Shown here piece by piece: positions 11,634 through 21,607 of a stretch of 64,000 nucleotides of DNA. The translations under genes and the position numbers were made by a program. The DNA is from Phyllostachys edulis (Eukaryota; Streptophyta; Magnoliopsida; Poales; Poaceae). Below the pieces are notes generated by a model. That model made no database searches. It saw only the letters and a list, made by a program, of their open reading frames with translations, and was not told the DNA's origin. Positions within the stretch are counted from its first letter, which is position 1. Every line of letters starts with the position of its first letter. The stretch is from positions 42,101,518 through 42,165,517 of the forward strand of contig CM070559.1 of the NCBI GenBank assembly GCA_036346405.1, in the 5' to 3' direction.

Positions 11634-11915
11634 ATCGGCCCGACTGCCAGGAGCGGTCTGACCGGCGATGTTGGTGCGGATCTCGCCGGACCTCCGGTCG
11701 AGACCGGTCGACTTTTTTCCAGAGATGTGCTTTTTCTGGTCCTTAGCCACTTTTTGTGGAGCGGTCTGACCGGCGTTTATGGGGCGGTCTAACAGTGGCT
11801 GGTCTGACCGCCATTAGTTAGCGATCGACCGTAGTAAGCTCAACAGCTAGTTTTATAGCCGTTGGAGCTAAGGGCGGTCAGACCGGCCATTACATGGCGG
11901 TCAGACCGATTTTGT
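11634..11915. repeat. Palindromic CGGTCTGACCG cluster upstream of left LTR TATA box
   Basis: Several copies of GCGGTCTGACCGGC or its variant GCGGTCAGACCGG, each a near-perfect dyad, just upstream of the TATA box. Copies are seen near 11652, 11760, 11800, 11875 and 11895, some degraded. Position in U3 and dyad symmetry suggest protein-binding sites or a methylation target. Function is inferred only. Confidence 0.65.
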
Positions 11916-11963
11916 CCAGATTCCCTGGAATCTTTCCCCAACGACTAGTTTTTGTGTGTGGGC

Positions 11964-11970
11964 TATATAA
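11964..11970 (+). promoter_or_regulatory. TATA box of left LTR, element B
   Basis: GGGCTATATAAA in the middle of the LTR, directly downstream of the palindrome cluster. The same box is in the right LTR at 20605-20611. Transcription would start about 30 bases further on, near GTTGGGAGAGG. Confidence 0.6.
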
Positions 11971-12754
11971 AACCACCTTGGCCGGTTGGGAGAGGTTGCT
12001 GGTTGTGTGCTGGTGCCCCTAGACATTCCTTTGAGCAAAGAGCAAGCCTCTCATTCTCTTTTGTGCATGTGTTACACTTAGTGAGGTTAGAGAGCAAACC
12101 CTAAGTGCATGTGTTGCCTTAGGTAGTGGATTTCGTATCCATTTGAGCTTAGACACTTGATTGGTTCAAGTGAGCGTTAGACTTGTTACTCTTGGTGTTT
12201 GCCGACACCTAGACGGCGTGGTGGCGTCGTTGCGCCGGTGAGCTTCTCAAAGTAGATTGTGAGAAGACCCGGGCGGTTTGTGAGTGGTGTGGTGCTCGCC
12301 ATCTCCGGATTTGAGGAAAGATCAACCCTAATGGAGCGAGGTGTTGGTTCGGTTTGGAACCGGTACAAGTGGTTGGACTTACCTCGGAGGCGGGTGCTCA
12401 ATTTGTGGAGCCAGTCCAATTAGTTTGGGCTTGCCTCAACGTGGATTAGGGGAGACCGGCAAGTCTCCGATCACCACGGGAAAACATCGCCGTGTCATTG
12501 TGGTTTGATTACTTGTGATTTACATTGTGCAATTTACATTACTTGTATTTAAATTGCTTAATTGTATGTGTATGATTGTTATCATTTATATAGTCTCATT
12601 TTGTCGGTGCACTTAGTTGAACCTAGTTGATTTAGGTTTTAATTGTGCAAAACCGTATTTGTATTAGCTTCCGCATTAGAAATCGGTTTTAGCCAAAGAA
12701 GTTTTTAAAACGCCTATTCATCCCCCCTCTAGTCGGCCTCCTCGATCTTACAAG

Positions 12755-12766
12755 TGGTATCAGTGC
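12755..12766 (+). other. Primer-binding site of element B, with a substitution
   Basis: TGGTATCAGTGC two bases after the LTR. The copia consensus, seen intact after the right LTR at 21389, is TGGTATCAGAGC. The A-to-T change should weaken priming by initiator-Met tRNA. Confidence 0.8.
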
Positions 12767-12810
12767 TTGGTCTCTCATTTCATTAGACTTAACCGTCTAG
12801 AGAGTAAAGG

Positions 12811-14341
12811 ATGGCGACTAGAGATTTAGTGCACCTTGGTAAAGCACCTCTATTTGATGGCACAAATTATGCACATTGGAAAATCCGCATGTCATGTTAT
12901 TTTAAGGTCATAGGCCTAAATATATGGCGGATTGTAGATGTTGGCTTTTCTCCTCCATTGGATCAATTTGCTCCAACAAATGAGGAAGAGAAATGCTTAC
13001 ATCTCGACGCTCAAGCAATTAACGCCTTATTTAGTGCTTTGAGTGTAGATGTTTTTGATGCCATATGCGATCTCAAGAACGTTCATGAGATGTGGACCCA
13101 TCTTCAATAATATTATGAAAGGTCCACTTCCACTAGTGATGATTGCATAGAAGAATGGACGTCGGGAGAAGAATGCTCAACCTCTAGCTCAGACGATGAT
13201 GAACCCTCAACTCCATCAACATCGCCTCATTGCTTTATGGCAAAAGGTAAAAAGAAGGTAAATAATGATGATGATAATGATGAGCCTTCATATGATGAGT
13301 TGATTGACATGCTAGAAGAGCAAAATGTTTTTAATGGGAAAGGAGGTTTCAAAATTCAAAGTTTTGAAGAAAGAATTTAACTTGCTTCAAAATAATTATG
13401 ATGTTTTAAAGAATGAACATGAAACCCTCCTTCTTAAAAGTTATAATAACTCTAAGGTGGATATAGGGATTACATGTGATCTATTAGATGATTTGCCTTG
13501 TATTGCTCCTATATCATGCAATTCATCTAAAGTTAGTATATCCACTTCTTGTGATGATTTAATTGATATGCCTTGTTGCTCAAAATTAGATGCTTCTATT
13601 TCTTCTATGTCTTGTGACACTAACCTTGTAGAAGAAAATAATGAGCTCAAGGTACAAGTCAAGAAATTGACAATTGACTTGGAAAGAAGCTACAAAGGGA
13701 AGGCCACTCTCGATGAAATATTGAGTAAGCAAATATGCTTGCAAGATAAGAGTGGTATTGGCTTCACTCCCAAGAAGAAGAAGGAGAATATCAAGATAAG
13801 GCATAATGCAAGACACACGAAGAATATTAAGTGCCTTAATTGTCATGAGAAGGGTCACATTTCCTCTGTGTGCCCTAATAAGAAAAATAACAAGGGAAGA
13901 CTTAGTTTCGTCACCAAGAAGAATGTGAAGAGCAACCCAAAGCAAAGAGGAAAACAATTCAACAATATCAAGTGTTTTGGATGCAAGAAGAATGGTCACA
14001 TTGCCTCGGTGTGCCCAAATCAAAAGGATGTCAAGCTAAGACATCCAACAAAGAGGCAAACCGGTGTTGATCAAGATAAGAAGACAAGTAGGGGAAGCAA
14101 AAGTCCAACTTGCTACAATTGCCAGGAGAAGGGACATTTTAGTAAGGAATGTCCTAAAGGTATCACTCCTAAGCCTTTTATTTATAATAATGACTATTTG
14201 CTTAGGAAGGATAAAAATTACAATGTGTTTGCTAGGAATGTTAGTTTACATAAAACTAATGCTATAGCCATTTGGGTGCCCAAAAGCATTGTGACTAACA
14301 TTCAAGGACCCAACCGAGTGTGGGTACCAAAATGCGCTTAA
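12811..14341 (+). pseudogene. Internally deleted gag of element B
   Basis: The first part (12811-13110, 99 aa) is the typical N-terminus of copia gag: LFDGTNYAHWKIRM, then NIWRIVDVGF, and ends HEMWTHLQ before a stop. The usual middle of the UBN2-type domain is absent and the frame passes straight into an acidic, Ser-rich linker (about 13120-13320). A frame change then leads to a 338-aa ORF (13325-14341) with a coiled-coil-like section, regularly spaced cysteines, and three CCHC knuckles: CLNCHEKGHISSVC, CFGCKKNGHIASVC and CYNCQEKGHFSKEC. It ends with the WVPK motifs common in SIRE-type gag. A stop, a frameshift and the missing capsid part indicate a non-functional or strongly modified gag. 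Confidence 0.8.
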
Positions 14342-16157
14342 ATGCTTAATAGGTACTTGGAGAAGGCATTGGAGCTTTGGCTAACATGAAGAGGTAGATT
14401 TCACCATGTGCGAAATTGGAGCCAAGCTAGAGGATAATCAATTCATATCATAAACCAATGCTATCTCGGTAACAAGTATTTACATTGAAATATCTAGCCC
14501 TTATGCCTTGTATAGGTTGCTTTCATGTAAAATCTTAAAAGGGTTGTTCTTGCTCTTGTGCTAAAAAGTGTTTATTAAAATCTTGAGCAAGATAGATGTG
14601 GCACATTAAGGGGGAGTGCTAAATCATAACCATATATATCATATCTCTAAATGTGCCCAAAGAAATTAAGTGCTAGTAATGATTTTCAAAAATGAGCCTT
14701 TTAGCCAAAAGTCAAAAATTTGAAACTATTAGTATATTCTTTGAAAAACTAGTTGCAAAATGTAAAAAAATGCTTTTCAAAGGTTTCTCAAAGGTTTTGG
14801 CTCAAGAAAAACCTATTTTAAATGAAAATGAGTTTCTAGCCAAAATTGTGGATCTTAGTTTCTTGTTTTTGACTTAAACTAGGTTTTGTGTAAAACCTAT
14901 TCTAAAAGAAATTTGAAAATCGTTCCAAAAATAAAAACCTAGAGTTGGCCATTCTAAACATTTTTTTTATTCAAAAGTTTTTCAAAAGGCCAACCTATCA
15001 AAAGTTACTTGATTTTGAAATTCATCCAAAATTCTAGTTTGACCTAAAAAGTCACCTTCTAGCACTTAAATGAGTTTTGCCATTTGAGCCAAGATTATTC
15101 ATATGAATAGGTCCATAATGGTATTAATGACTCATACATGAAATTGGTTGCTTGAAATACCCTGAATTGCTCAATTTGGATCTTTTGGAGAAAGTTCTTG
15201 AAAATGAGATTTCATTTGCAAAAATAAAAGAGTAATTCATAAAAATTATTTAATTCTTGGAGTTTAAAGGGCTATATTAGTTGGAAATGCTCCAAAGGTG
15301 TTTTCTTGATTGATTGTGTGGAAATTTGGAGCAATGTACAACAATTCAATAATTTTCCCAAAATCTTGTGTTGAAATCATTTGGCGCCAGACTCAAGCTG
15401 ATCGACCGACCATATTGGCGGTCCGATCGCCCGACCTTCAGTCGATCACGTGCCCGGGGTCCGACCGATTTTACGTAGGGTTCTTTAACTCCACCAAAGG
15501 GGTATTCCCCTCATTCTCTTCTCCAGCCCGAGATAACCCTCCCTCTCTCTCTCTTGCTCCTAGACGCCTCAATCTCTCCGGCCCGGATCTTCATCTCCGG
15601 CCATCTTCTTGAGGCTCCAAAGGTAACCTAAGGTTCCCCCTCATCTCCTCTCTCCATTCCTCCAATTAGATTGAGTTTTGATTGTCTCACTCTATCAAAT
15701 CTTGAAACCCTAGGTGAGGGAGTTTTTTTTGTCAAAATCCGACAAGTTTGATCCCTAATTGCCTCAAGGCTTCATCTCCTCGGATTCCTCATCTTATTAT
15801 CTTGGTAATCCATCAACTCTCTACTTGCAATCTACCAACATTGTTGATTTTTCCAAATTTCTAGGGTTTATCTTGCATATGCCCTATCTTTGTTAAAATT
15901 GGTGGAAACCCTTGACCTACAAGTGGATTAGGAATGTAATAACATGTATTCACTAAGCCATTATCCTACATTGCAAATTTATGGGCTTTCTCCCAAAATC
16001 AGTTTGCTTCTATGTCAGTGGCGGTCTGACCGCCCATCCTGGCGGTCTGATCGCCCGTGACAGAGAACTAAGGGATGGCAAAGTGACTGCTTTGTTAATT
16101 CATTTCTTGAATATCTTTTGACAATCTTAGGAATTCTTGTAATCCATTTCAGCGACC
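14342..16157 (+). other. Non-coding interior of element B
   Basis: AT-rich with only short ORFs and no pol motif in any frame. Near 15395-15480 and 16020-16060 it contains more copies of the GCGGTC-GACCGCC-type motif seen in the LTR, so the motif is spread over the whole element. This is where pol would sit in an autonomous relative. Confidence 0.6.
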
Positions 16158-17561
16158 ATGCCGCGCAAGATAACTGCTGGTCGATCATCCCAACCTTCTC
16201 CGTCTGTTGAAGATTTTCCTGAGGAAGCAGATGAGCAAGTGCATGATGCAGAAGTGGAAAGAACAGCGAGCGACAGCGATAACAGTGGCAGCGATGAGAA
16301 TTTTGAAGGGTCAGATGATGGTGATGAGAATGATGATGAGGAGGTAGCTCCGGATCCAACCCCATTCATTGGATTAGATGTGTCCAAGATTAAAAGTGAA
16401 AGGTATACAGCTTTACGACACATCAACCAGTTTAGATTCCAAAGAGATGCCACCATGGGGATGTTTCATACTATGTTTCAGCAAAATGTCTATCACATCA
16501 TTTATGCTCAAAAGAAATTTGCAAATCATAGATTTGTGAAGTGGAGTTATCTAGGACAGAATCCAGTCTACAATGGTTTATTCCGTCTGTTCAGAAGAGT
16601 AGGCTTGGATTCTTTGGACTCCCTGAGTTGCAACTTTCATGCTAAAGTCATTAGACAATTTTATGCAACAGTTTATGTATCCCCTGAGCATGATCATCTT
16701 GTTTGGATATCGGGACATGAAAAGTTTGAAGCCTCCAAGAATGATTTCATGCTAGCTTTAAATTTAAGGGAGTCAGATGGGATAAACATACATGTTCAAG
16801 AATGCTTAGCTCTCACTCAGGTAGATGAATACTATGATCAGAATCATCCTTATACTGTTGGGAAGGTAACTGGACTGCTCCCTCTTCCCAGTATTGTCAA
16901 CAGGATAATGAGAGCTACCTTCTTCCCCAAGAGTGGGAACAATGATGAGATTCATGGGAGAGCTTGGAATGTAGTTAAGTGCATTATGGAAGGCACTAAA
17001 TTTGATGTCATGGATCTTATTATCAGGGAGATTGCTACCTCTAAGGGAGATAAGAATAAGACTATCTATTTTTCTCCCTACATCATGAAGCTTATTAAGA
17101 GAATGACAACTTTTGATCTCCCTCTTGATATGGAGCATAAGGAGTATAGACCGAGAGATCCTCCACCTCAGACTCCTCCTCCACCTCAGGTGTCCCCTCC
17201 AGCTCCTCTTTAGTCTCAGGGACAGGGATCATCCTCCCAGAGTCATCCTCAGGATCAGGATGCAGTTCTGGTAGCTCTCGCTCGCCTTCAGACCAGTATA
17301 GACACCTTGCGTGAAGAGTCTATTCAGAGACATGCAGAGAACATTCAGAGACATGTAGAGAACATTCAGAGGCATGAAGAGACTAGAACTTTGATTGAGG
17401 ATCTGAACGTGAGAGTGACTCGCATGGATGAGAGACTCACTGAGTATTAGGAGCAGCGTCTGCCAATTGCTTATCAGAGGTTCGGTCGTGGTCAGCGCCC
17501 TCCATCCTTCACTCAGCGGGGAGATCATCCATCGTCTTCGTCAGGCGCTCCTCCCTCTTAG
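16158..17561 (+). pseudogene. Extra ORF of element B (putative plant transposon protein domain), interrupted by two TAG codons
   Basis: Open for 351 aa (16158-17213). The frame continues past TAG at 17211 and again past TAG at 17448 to a final stop at 17559, so its original extent was about 467 codons. N to C: basic start, strongly acidic Ser/Asp/Glu region (about 20-70), then a globular part with VIRQFYATVYV and FEASKNDFMLAL. These resemble the conserved core of the 'putative plant transposon protein' family found beside gag in many grass retroelements. A Pro-rich linker and a coiled-coil section with repeated NIQRH-E units follow the first TAG. It sits where SIRE elements carry an envelope-like or additional ORF. 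No signal peptide or membrane segment is visible, so it is not obviously envelope-like. Function is unknown. Confidence 0.65.
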
Positions 17562-18584
17562 ATGATCAGTTTTCATATTTAAGTCAATAGACCTTGTTCG
17601 GTATGGATAAGCTTATGTATTATTCTTGTAATATCTCCTGTAAGCTTATAAACCTTGGATGTTTTATTGCTTTTGGATGGTGAAATGTTTAATGCCTTGC
17701 TATGTGTTATGCAATCTTTTGTTTATCATCCAAGACTTGTGCATGTTGAATGATTGAATGTTTATGTTATGGATTATGCTTCATTAATATCCTTGTCCAT
17801 ATTGTGTTTGTAATTGTATCCTGTTGTTGCATGATGTTCATATATTGATTATCTATTGTCATGCTCCTTGGACCAATTACTTAGAGGAAACTCTGCCAAA
17901 ATTTCCTAAAAATCCTCTTATATGCAATGGGTGTCATCTCTTATCCTTGTGCATATATTTAGGGGGAGTTTCTTCTCATTGGTTCTTATTTGAATGCGTT
18001 TCAAAACAAGTTTTTCTCTTCTTTCTAAACTCCTAGTTAGCCTGTATTCAACTTGCTTTACTCTCTAAGGCCATCAAAGAAGAGTTTGTGCCATTAGTTC
18101 TTGATCAAAAATTGATTTCCAATCAGATCGCTCCTTGGTCACCGGTGATCGATTGGTGACGGCGGTCTGACCGCCCTTCAAGCGGTCCGACCAAAAGCCG
18201 AGCGATGGTCTGACCGCCCGTGACCAAGCAATGGCACAAAGAAAATGGAAATTTTGTCCACAATAAAATGAGTTCTTTAGCCAAGCTTCCTTCTTCTGCT
18301 CTATATGTTTATTGGCTTGAATTTGTTTTGGCTTTTTGATGCTTAATGCCAAAGGGGGAGAATGTTTATATGATCAATATATTTGGATTCTCTCTTGTGC
18401 TTTTACCTTTAAGGCATATATTGCCAGAGTTATGTTGTTATCACCTTTTCATGCATAATGCCTAAAGAAGTTATTTCATGCATGTTTGTAGTTCAATAGT
18501 TTTAAATTCCTATCTTATGTTGATTATTATCCAAATATTGTTATTGATAAAGGATTTGTCATCAATCACCAAAAAGGGGGAGAT
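17562..18584 (+). other. 3' non-coding region and polypurine tract of element B
   Basis: No coding signal. Another cluster of GCGGTCTGACCGCC-type motifs lies at 18160-18220. The region ends with the polypurine tract AAAAAGGGGGAGAT (18571-18584) directly before the LTR. A similar GGGGGAG at 18353 may be a second tract. Confidence 0.65.
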
Positions 18585-21386
18585 TGAAGAATCTAGCCTG
18601 CCATTATATGTTAATGGATTGTTTTGGTGATTAATGACAAATGCATTTGTGAGACTAACACGATTATTGATATACTTATTATTTAGTCTAAATTGGATAT
18701 AAAGGTGATAATCATGAAGGCATGTATGTGATTAATGACAAATCAAATTCATTGGATAAACAAAAGAAAAATCCAAACAGGTATGCATTTATAATGACAA
18801 ATCTATTTGTGAGACTAACTCTTTTATTATTATATCTTATGATTAGTCTCGTTTGGATATCAAGAACAAAAGATGTATGCACTCTACTTTGTATTATTAT
18901 ACCCTGTTGCATTCCTCGGATCCAAAATATAGGTTGAACTTCACCAAAAGAATTAACCTAAATATGTGCATATGTTCTTACTACATATTCATGTATGCAC
19001 ACATATAGGGGGAGTTCATTCTATATTTTGAGGTTTCATTAGTATTGATCCATATTCTGTTTCCACATATTTGGGATCTTTACTTTGAAACATATCCTAT
19101 GAATATATTTAACTTGCATAGTTAATATATTCATATGAGTATATAAGACTTGTGTAGTCTAAGTATACTTATATGTGAGTATAACATAACTTGTGCAGTT
19201 CATGTGCACTCACATATCCCTGAATATATCTAACTTGTGTAGTTAATATATTCATGTGTGTATATGAGACATGTGTGCTCATATATCCTATGAGTATATA
19301 CAACTTGTGTAGTGCCTATATACTCATACCAATCTACATTCAATTACTTGAAATTGAAGTGATTATCATCAATTACCAAAGAGGAAAAGATTGTGGTATC
19401 TTGTCCCACCATTATGAGTTAATAGTATGGCGTGGTAATTAATGATAATCATATTATAGAACTAACACTTTCCATGAGTTGGATGAATAGGTTGAGTTCT
19501 ATAGTTGGAGACTTTAGAAGATCATCATGTGTTGATGATATTGAAGTCAAGAGCTTGGAGTAAAGGATGCATCATATGTTGATGCGTATCAAGTTCAAGA
19601 AGAAGAGATGATCATGAGTTGATCATCAAGTCAAATGAAGACCCATCATGCGTTGATGGAAGTCAAGTGAAGGGTACATCATGAGTTGATGCATATCAAG
19701 TCAAGAACCCGGAGTTGAAGGAAGGATGTGCGTCATCAAGCTTCAAGTGGTTGTGCAAGGCAAAGGTATGACTAGCTAGGGCTAAGGATGTGTCCCTAGT
19801 CTTTTACCGGTCTTGGTGTTTGGTTCGAAGACCGGATTGCTAGTATAGGTTGACGTACTATTAAGAGGGGTCCTTGACTAGTAACTTGAGTTAGTCATGT
19901 GTTGATAGCTCACTATGTTTGCTCTAGCTCATCTTAACATGTTGCCAATATTTACGAATGTGTTTTGCAAATAGTTGTGGCTCATGGATAATCCTTGTAG
20001 CACGTGACTTAAGTTTGCGAATGTGTTTTGCAAATGGTGTAAGTCCATGTATCTTATTCCTTGTAGTGTGATTCTATAAGTTGGCAAATGGGTTTTGCAA
20101 CTTGTTGAGAATCTCACTTGAATCCTTGTTTGTATCGCGCATCAAGTTGGCAAATGTGTTTTGCAACTTGTTGAGAGTCTTGTCTTTAACCTTGTGTGCA
20201 TCTTGCATCAAATTAGCAAAATGTGTTTTTGCAAATTTGAGTTGTGAAAAGTCAAAATGCACTTGTTGGTCTGCTTTGGGTCTCGATGCCAAGATCGATC
20301 TGACCGCTTGTGGAGTGGTCTGACCGGCGATGTTGGTGCGGTCTGACCGGACCTCCAGGTCAGGAGACCCGATCAGCTTTTTCCAGAGATGTGCTTTTTC
20401 TGGTCCTTAGCCACTTTTTGTGGAGCGGTCTGACCGGCGTTTACGGGGCGGTCTGACCGGTGGGCGGTCTGACCGGCCATTCAACGGCTAGTTTTATAGC
20501 CGTTGGAGCCAAGGGCGGTCAGACCGGCCATTACATGGCGGTCAGACCGATTTTGTCCAGATTCTCTGGAATCTTTCCCCAACGGCTAGTTTTTGTGTGT
20601 GGGCTATATAAAGCCACCTTGGCCGGTTGGGAGAGGTTGCTGGTTGTGTGCTGGTGCCCCTAGACATTCATTTGAGCAAAGGGCATCTCTTTTGTGCATG
20701 TGTTGCACTTAGTGAGGTTAGAGAGCAAACCCTAAGTGCATGTGTTGCCTTAGGTAGTGAATTTCGTATCCATTTGAGCTTAGACACTTGATTGGTTCAA
20801 GTGAGCGTTGGAGACTTGTTACTCTTGGTGTTTGCCAACACCTAGACGGCGTGGTGGCGTCGTTGCCCTGGTGAGCTTCTCAAAGAAGATTGTGAGAAGA
20901 CCCGGGCGGTTTGTGAGTGGTGTGGTGCTCGCCATCTCCGGATTTGAGGAAAGAGCAACCCTAATGGAGCGAGGTGTTGGTTCGGTTTGGAACCGGTACA
21001 AGTGGTTGGACTTATCTCGGAGGCGGGTGCTCAATTTGTGGAGCCAGTCCAATTAGTTTGGGCTTGCCTCAACGTGGATTAGGGGAGACCAGCAAGTCTC
21101 CGATCACCACGGGAAAACATCGCCGTGTCATTGTGGTTTGATTACTTGTGATTTACATTGTGCAATTTACATTACTTGTATTTAAATTGCTTAATTGTAT
21201 GTGTATAATTGTTATCATTTATATAGTCTCATTTTGTCGGCGCACTTAGTTGAACCTAATTGATTTAGGCTTTAATTGTGCAAAATTGTATTTGTATTAG
21301 CTTCCGCATTAGAAATCGGTTTTAGCCAAAGAAGTTTTTAAAACGCCTATTCACCCCCCCCCTTAGTCGGCCTCCTCGATCTTACA
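18585..21386 (+). mobile_element. Right LTR of element B (2802 bp)
   Basis: Starts TGAAGAATCTAGCC after the polypurine tract and ends ATCTTACA. It is near-identical to the left LTR over most of its length, including all three hairpin blocks. The GC-rich segment at about 20265-20480 differs strongly from its counterpart in the left LTR. Confidence 0.9.
20285..20555. repeat. Palindromic CGGTCTGACCG cluster of right LTR
   Basis: Better preserved than in the left LTR: about eight copies of (G/C)GGTCTGACCGG or GCGGTCAGACCGG between 20295 and 20550, ending about 50 bases before the TATA box at 20605-20611. Confidence 0.7.
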
Positions 21387-21607
21387 AGTGGTATCAGAGC
21401 TTGGTCTCTCATTTCATTAAACTTAACCGTCTAGAGAGTAAAGGATGGCGACTAGAGATTTACTGCACCTTGGTAAAGCACCTCTATTTGATGGCACAAA
21501 TTATGCACATTGGAAAATCCGCATGTCATGTTATTTTAAGGCCATGGGCCTAAATATATGGCGGATTGTAGATGTTGGCTTTTCTCCTCTATTGGATCAA
21601 TTTGCCT
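21387..21607 (+). pseudogene. Second, truncated internal region of element B (primer site plus gag start)
   Basis: Intact primer site TGGTATCAGAGC at 21389-21400, then a gag start codon at 21445 followed by the same N-terminal sequence as the 12811 gag, with a few substitutions (for example KAMGLN instead of KVIGLN). Similarity stops at ATCAATTTGC near 21607, where gypsy LTR sequence begins in the middle. Confidence 0.85.

Larger units (their letters stand above)
9927..12752 (+). mobile_element. Left LTR of element B (2826 bp)
   Basis: Starts TGAAGAATCTAGCC and ends ATCTTACA, and is repeated at 18585-21386. In order it contains three blocks of short hairpin-like repeats, a GC-rich cluster of palindromic CGGTC-GACCG motifs, a TATA box (11964-11970) and a long transcribed-type leader rich in CTAAGTGC-like words. 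The sequence before it (GAACCG) belongs to the copia remnant. Confidence 0.9.
9927..21607 (+). mobile_element. Element B: non-autonomous copia-type element with tandem LTR-internal-LTR-internal structure
   Basis: LTR (9927-12752), full interior (12753-18584), second LTR (18585-21386), then a second primer site and the first 160 bases of the gag gene again (21387-21607). The last part is unexpected: an intact element would end at 21386. The interior has gag and one extra ORF but no pol. Unequal recombination between two copies, or deletion after a tandem insertion, would give this order. The right end is an abrupt junction with a gypsy LTR that lacks its own 5' end, consistent with a deletion joining the two. 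Confidence 0.85.
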
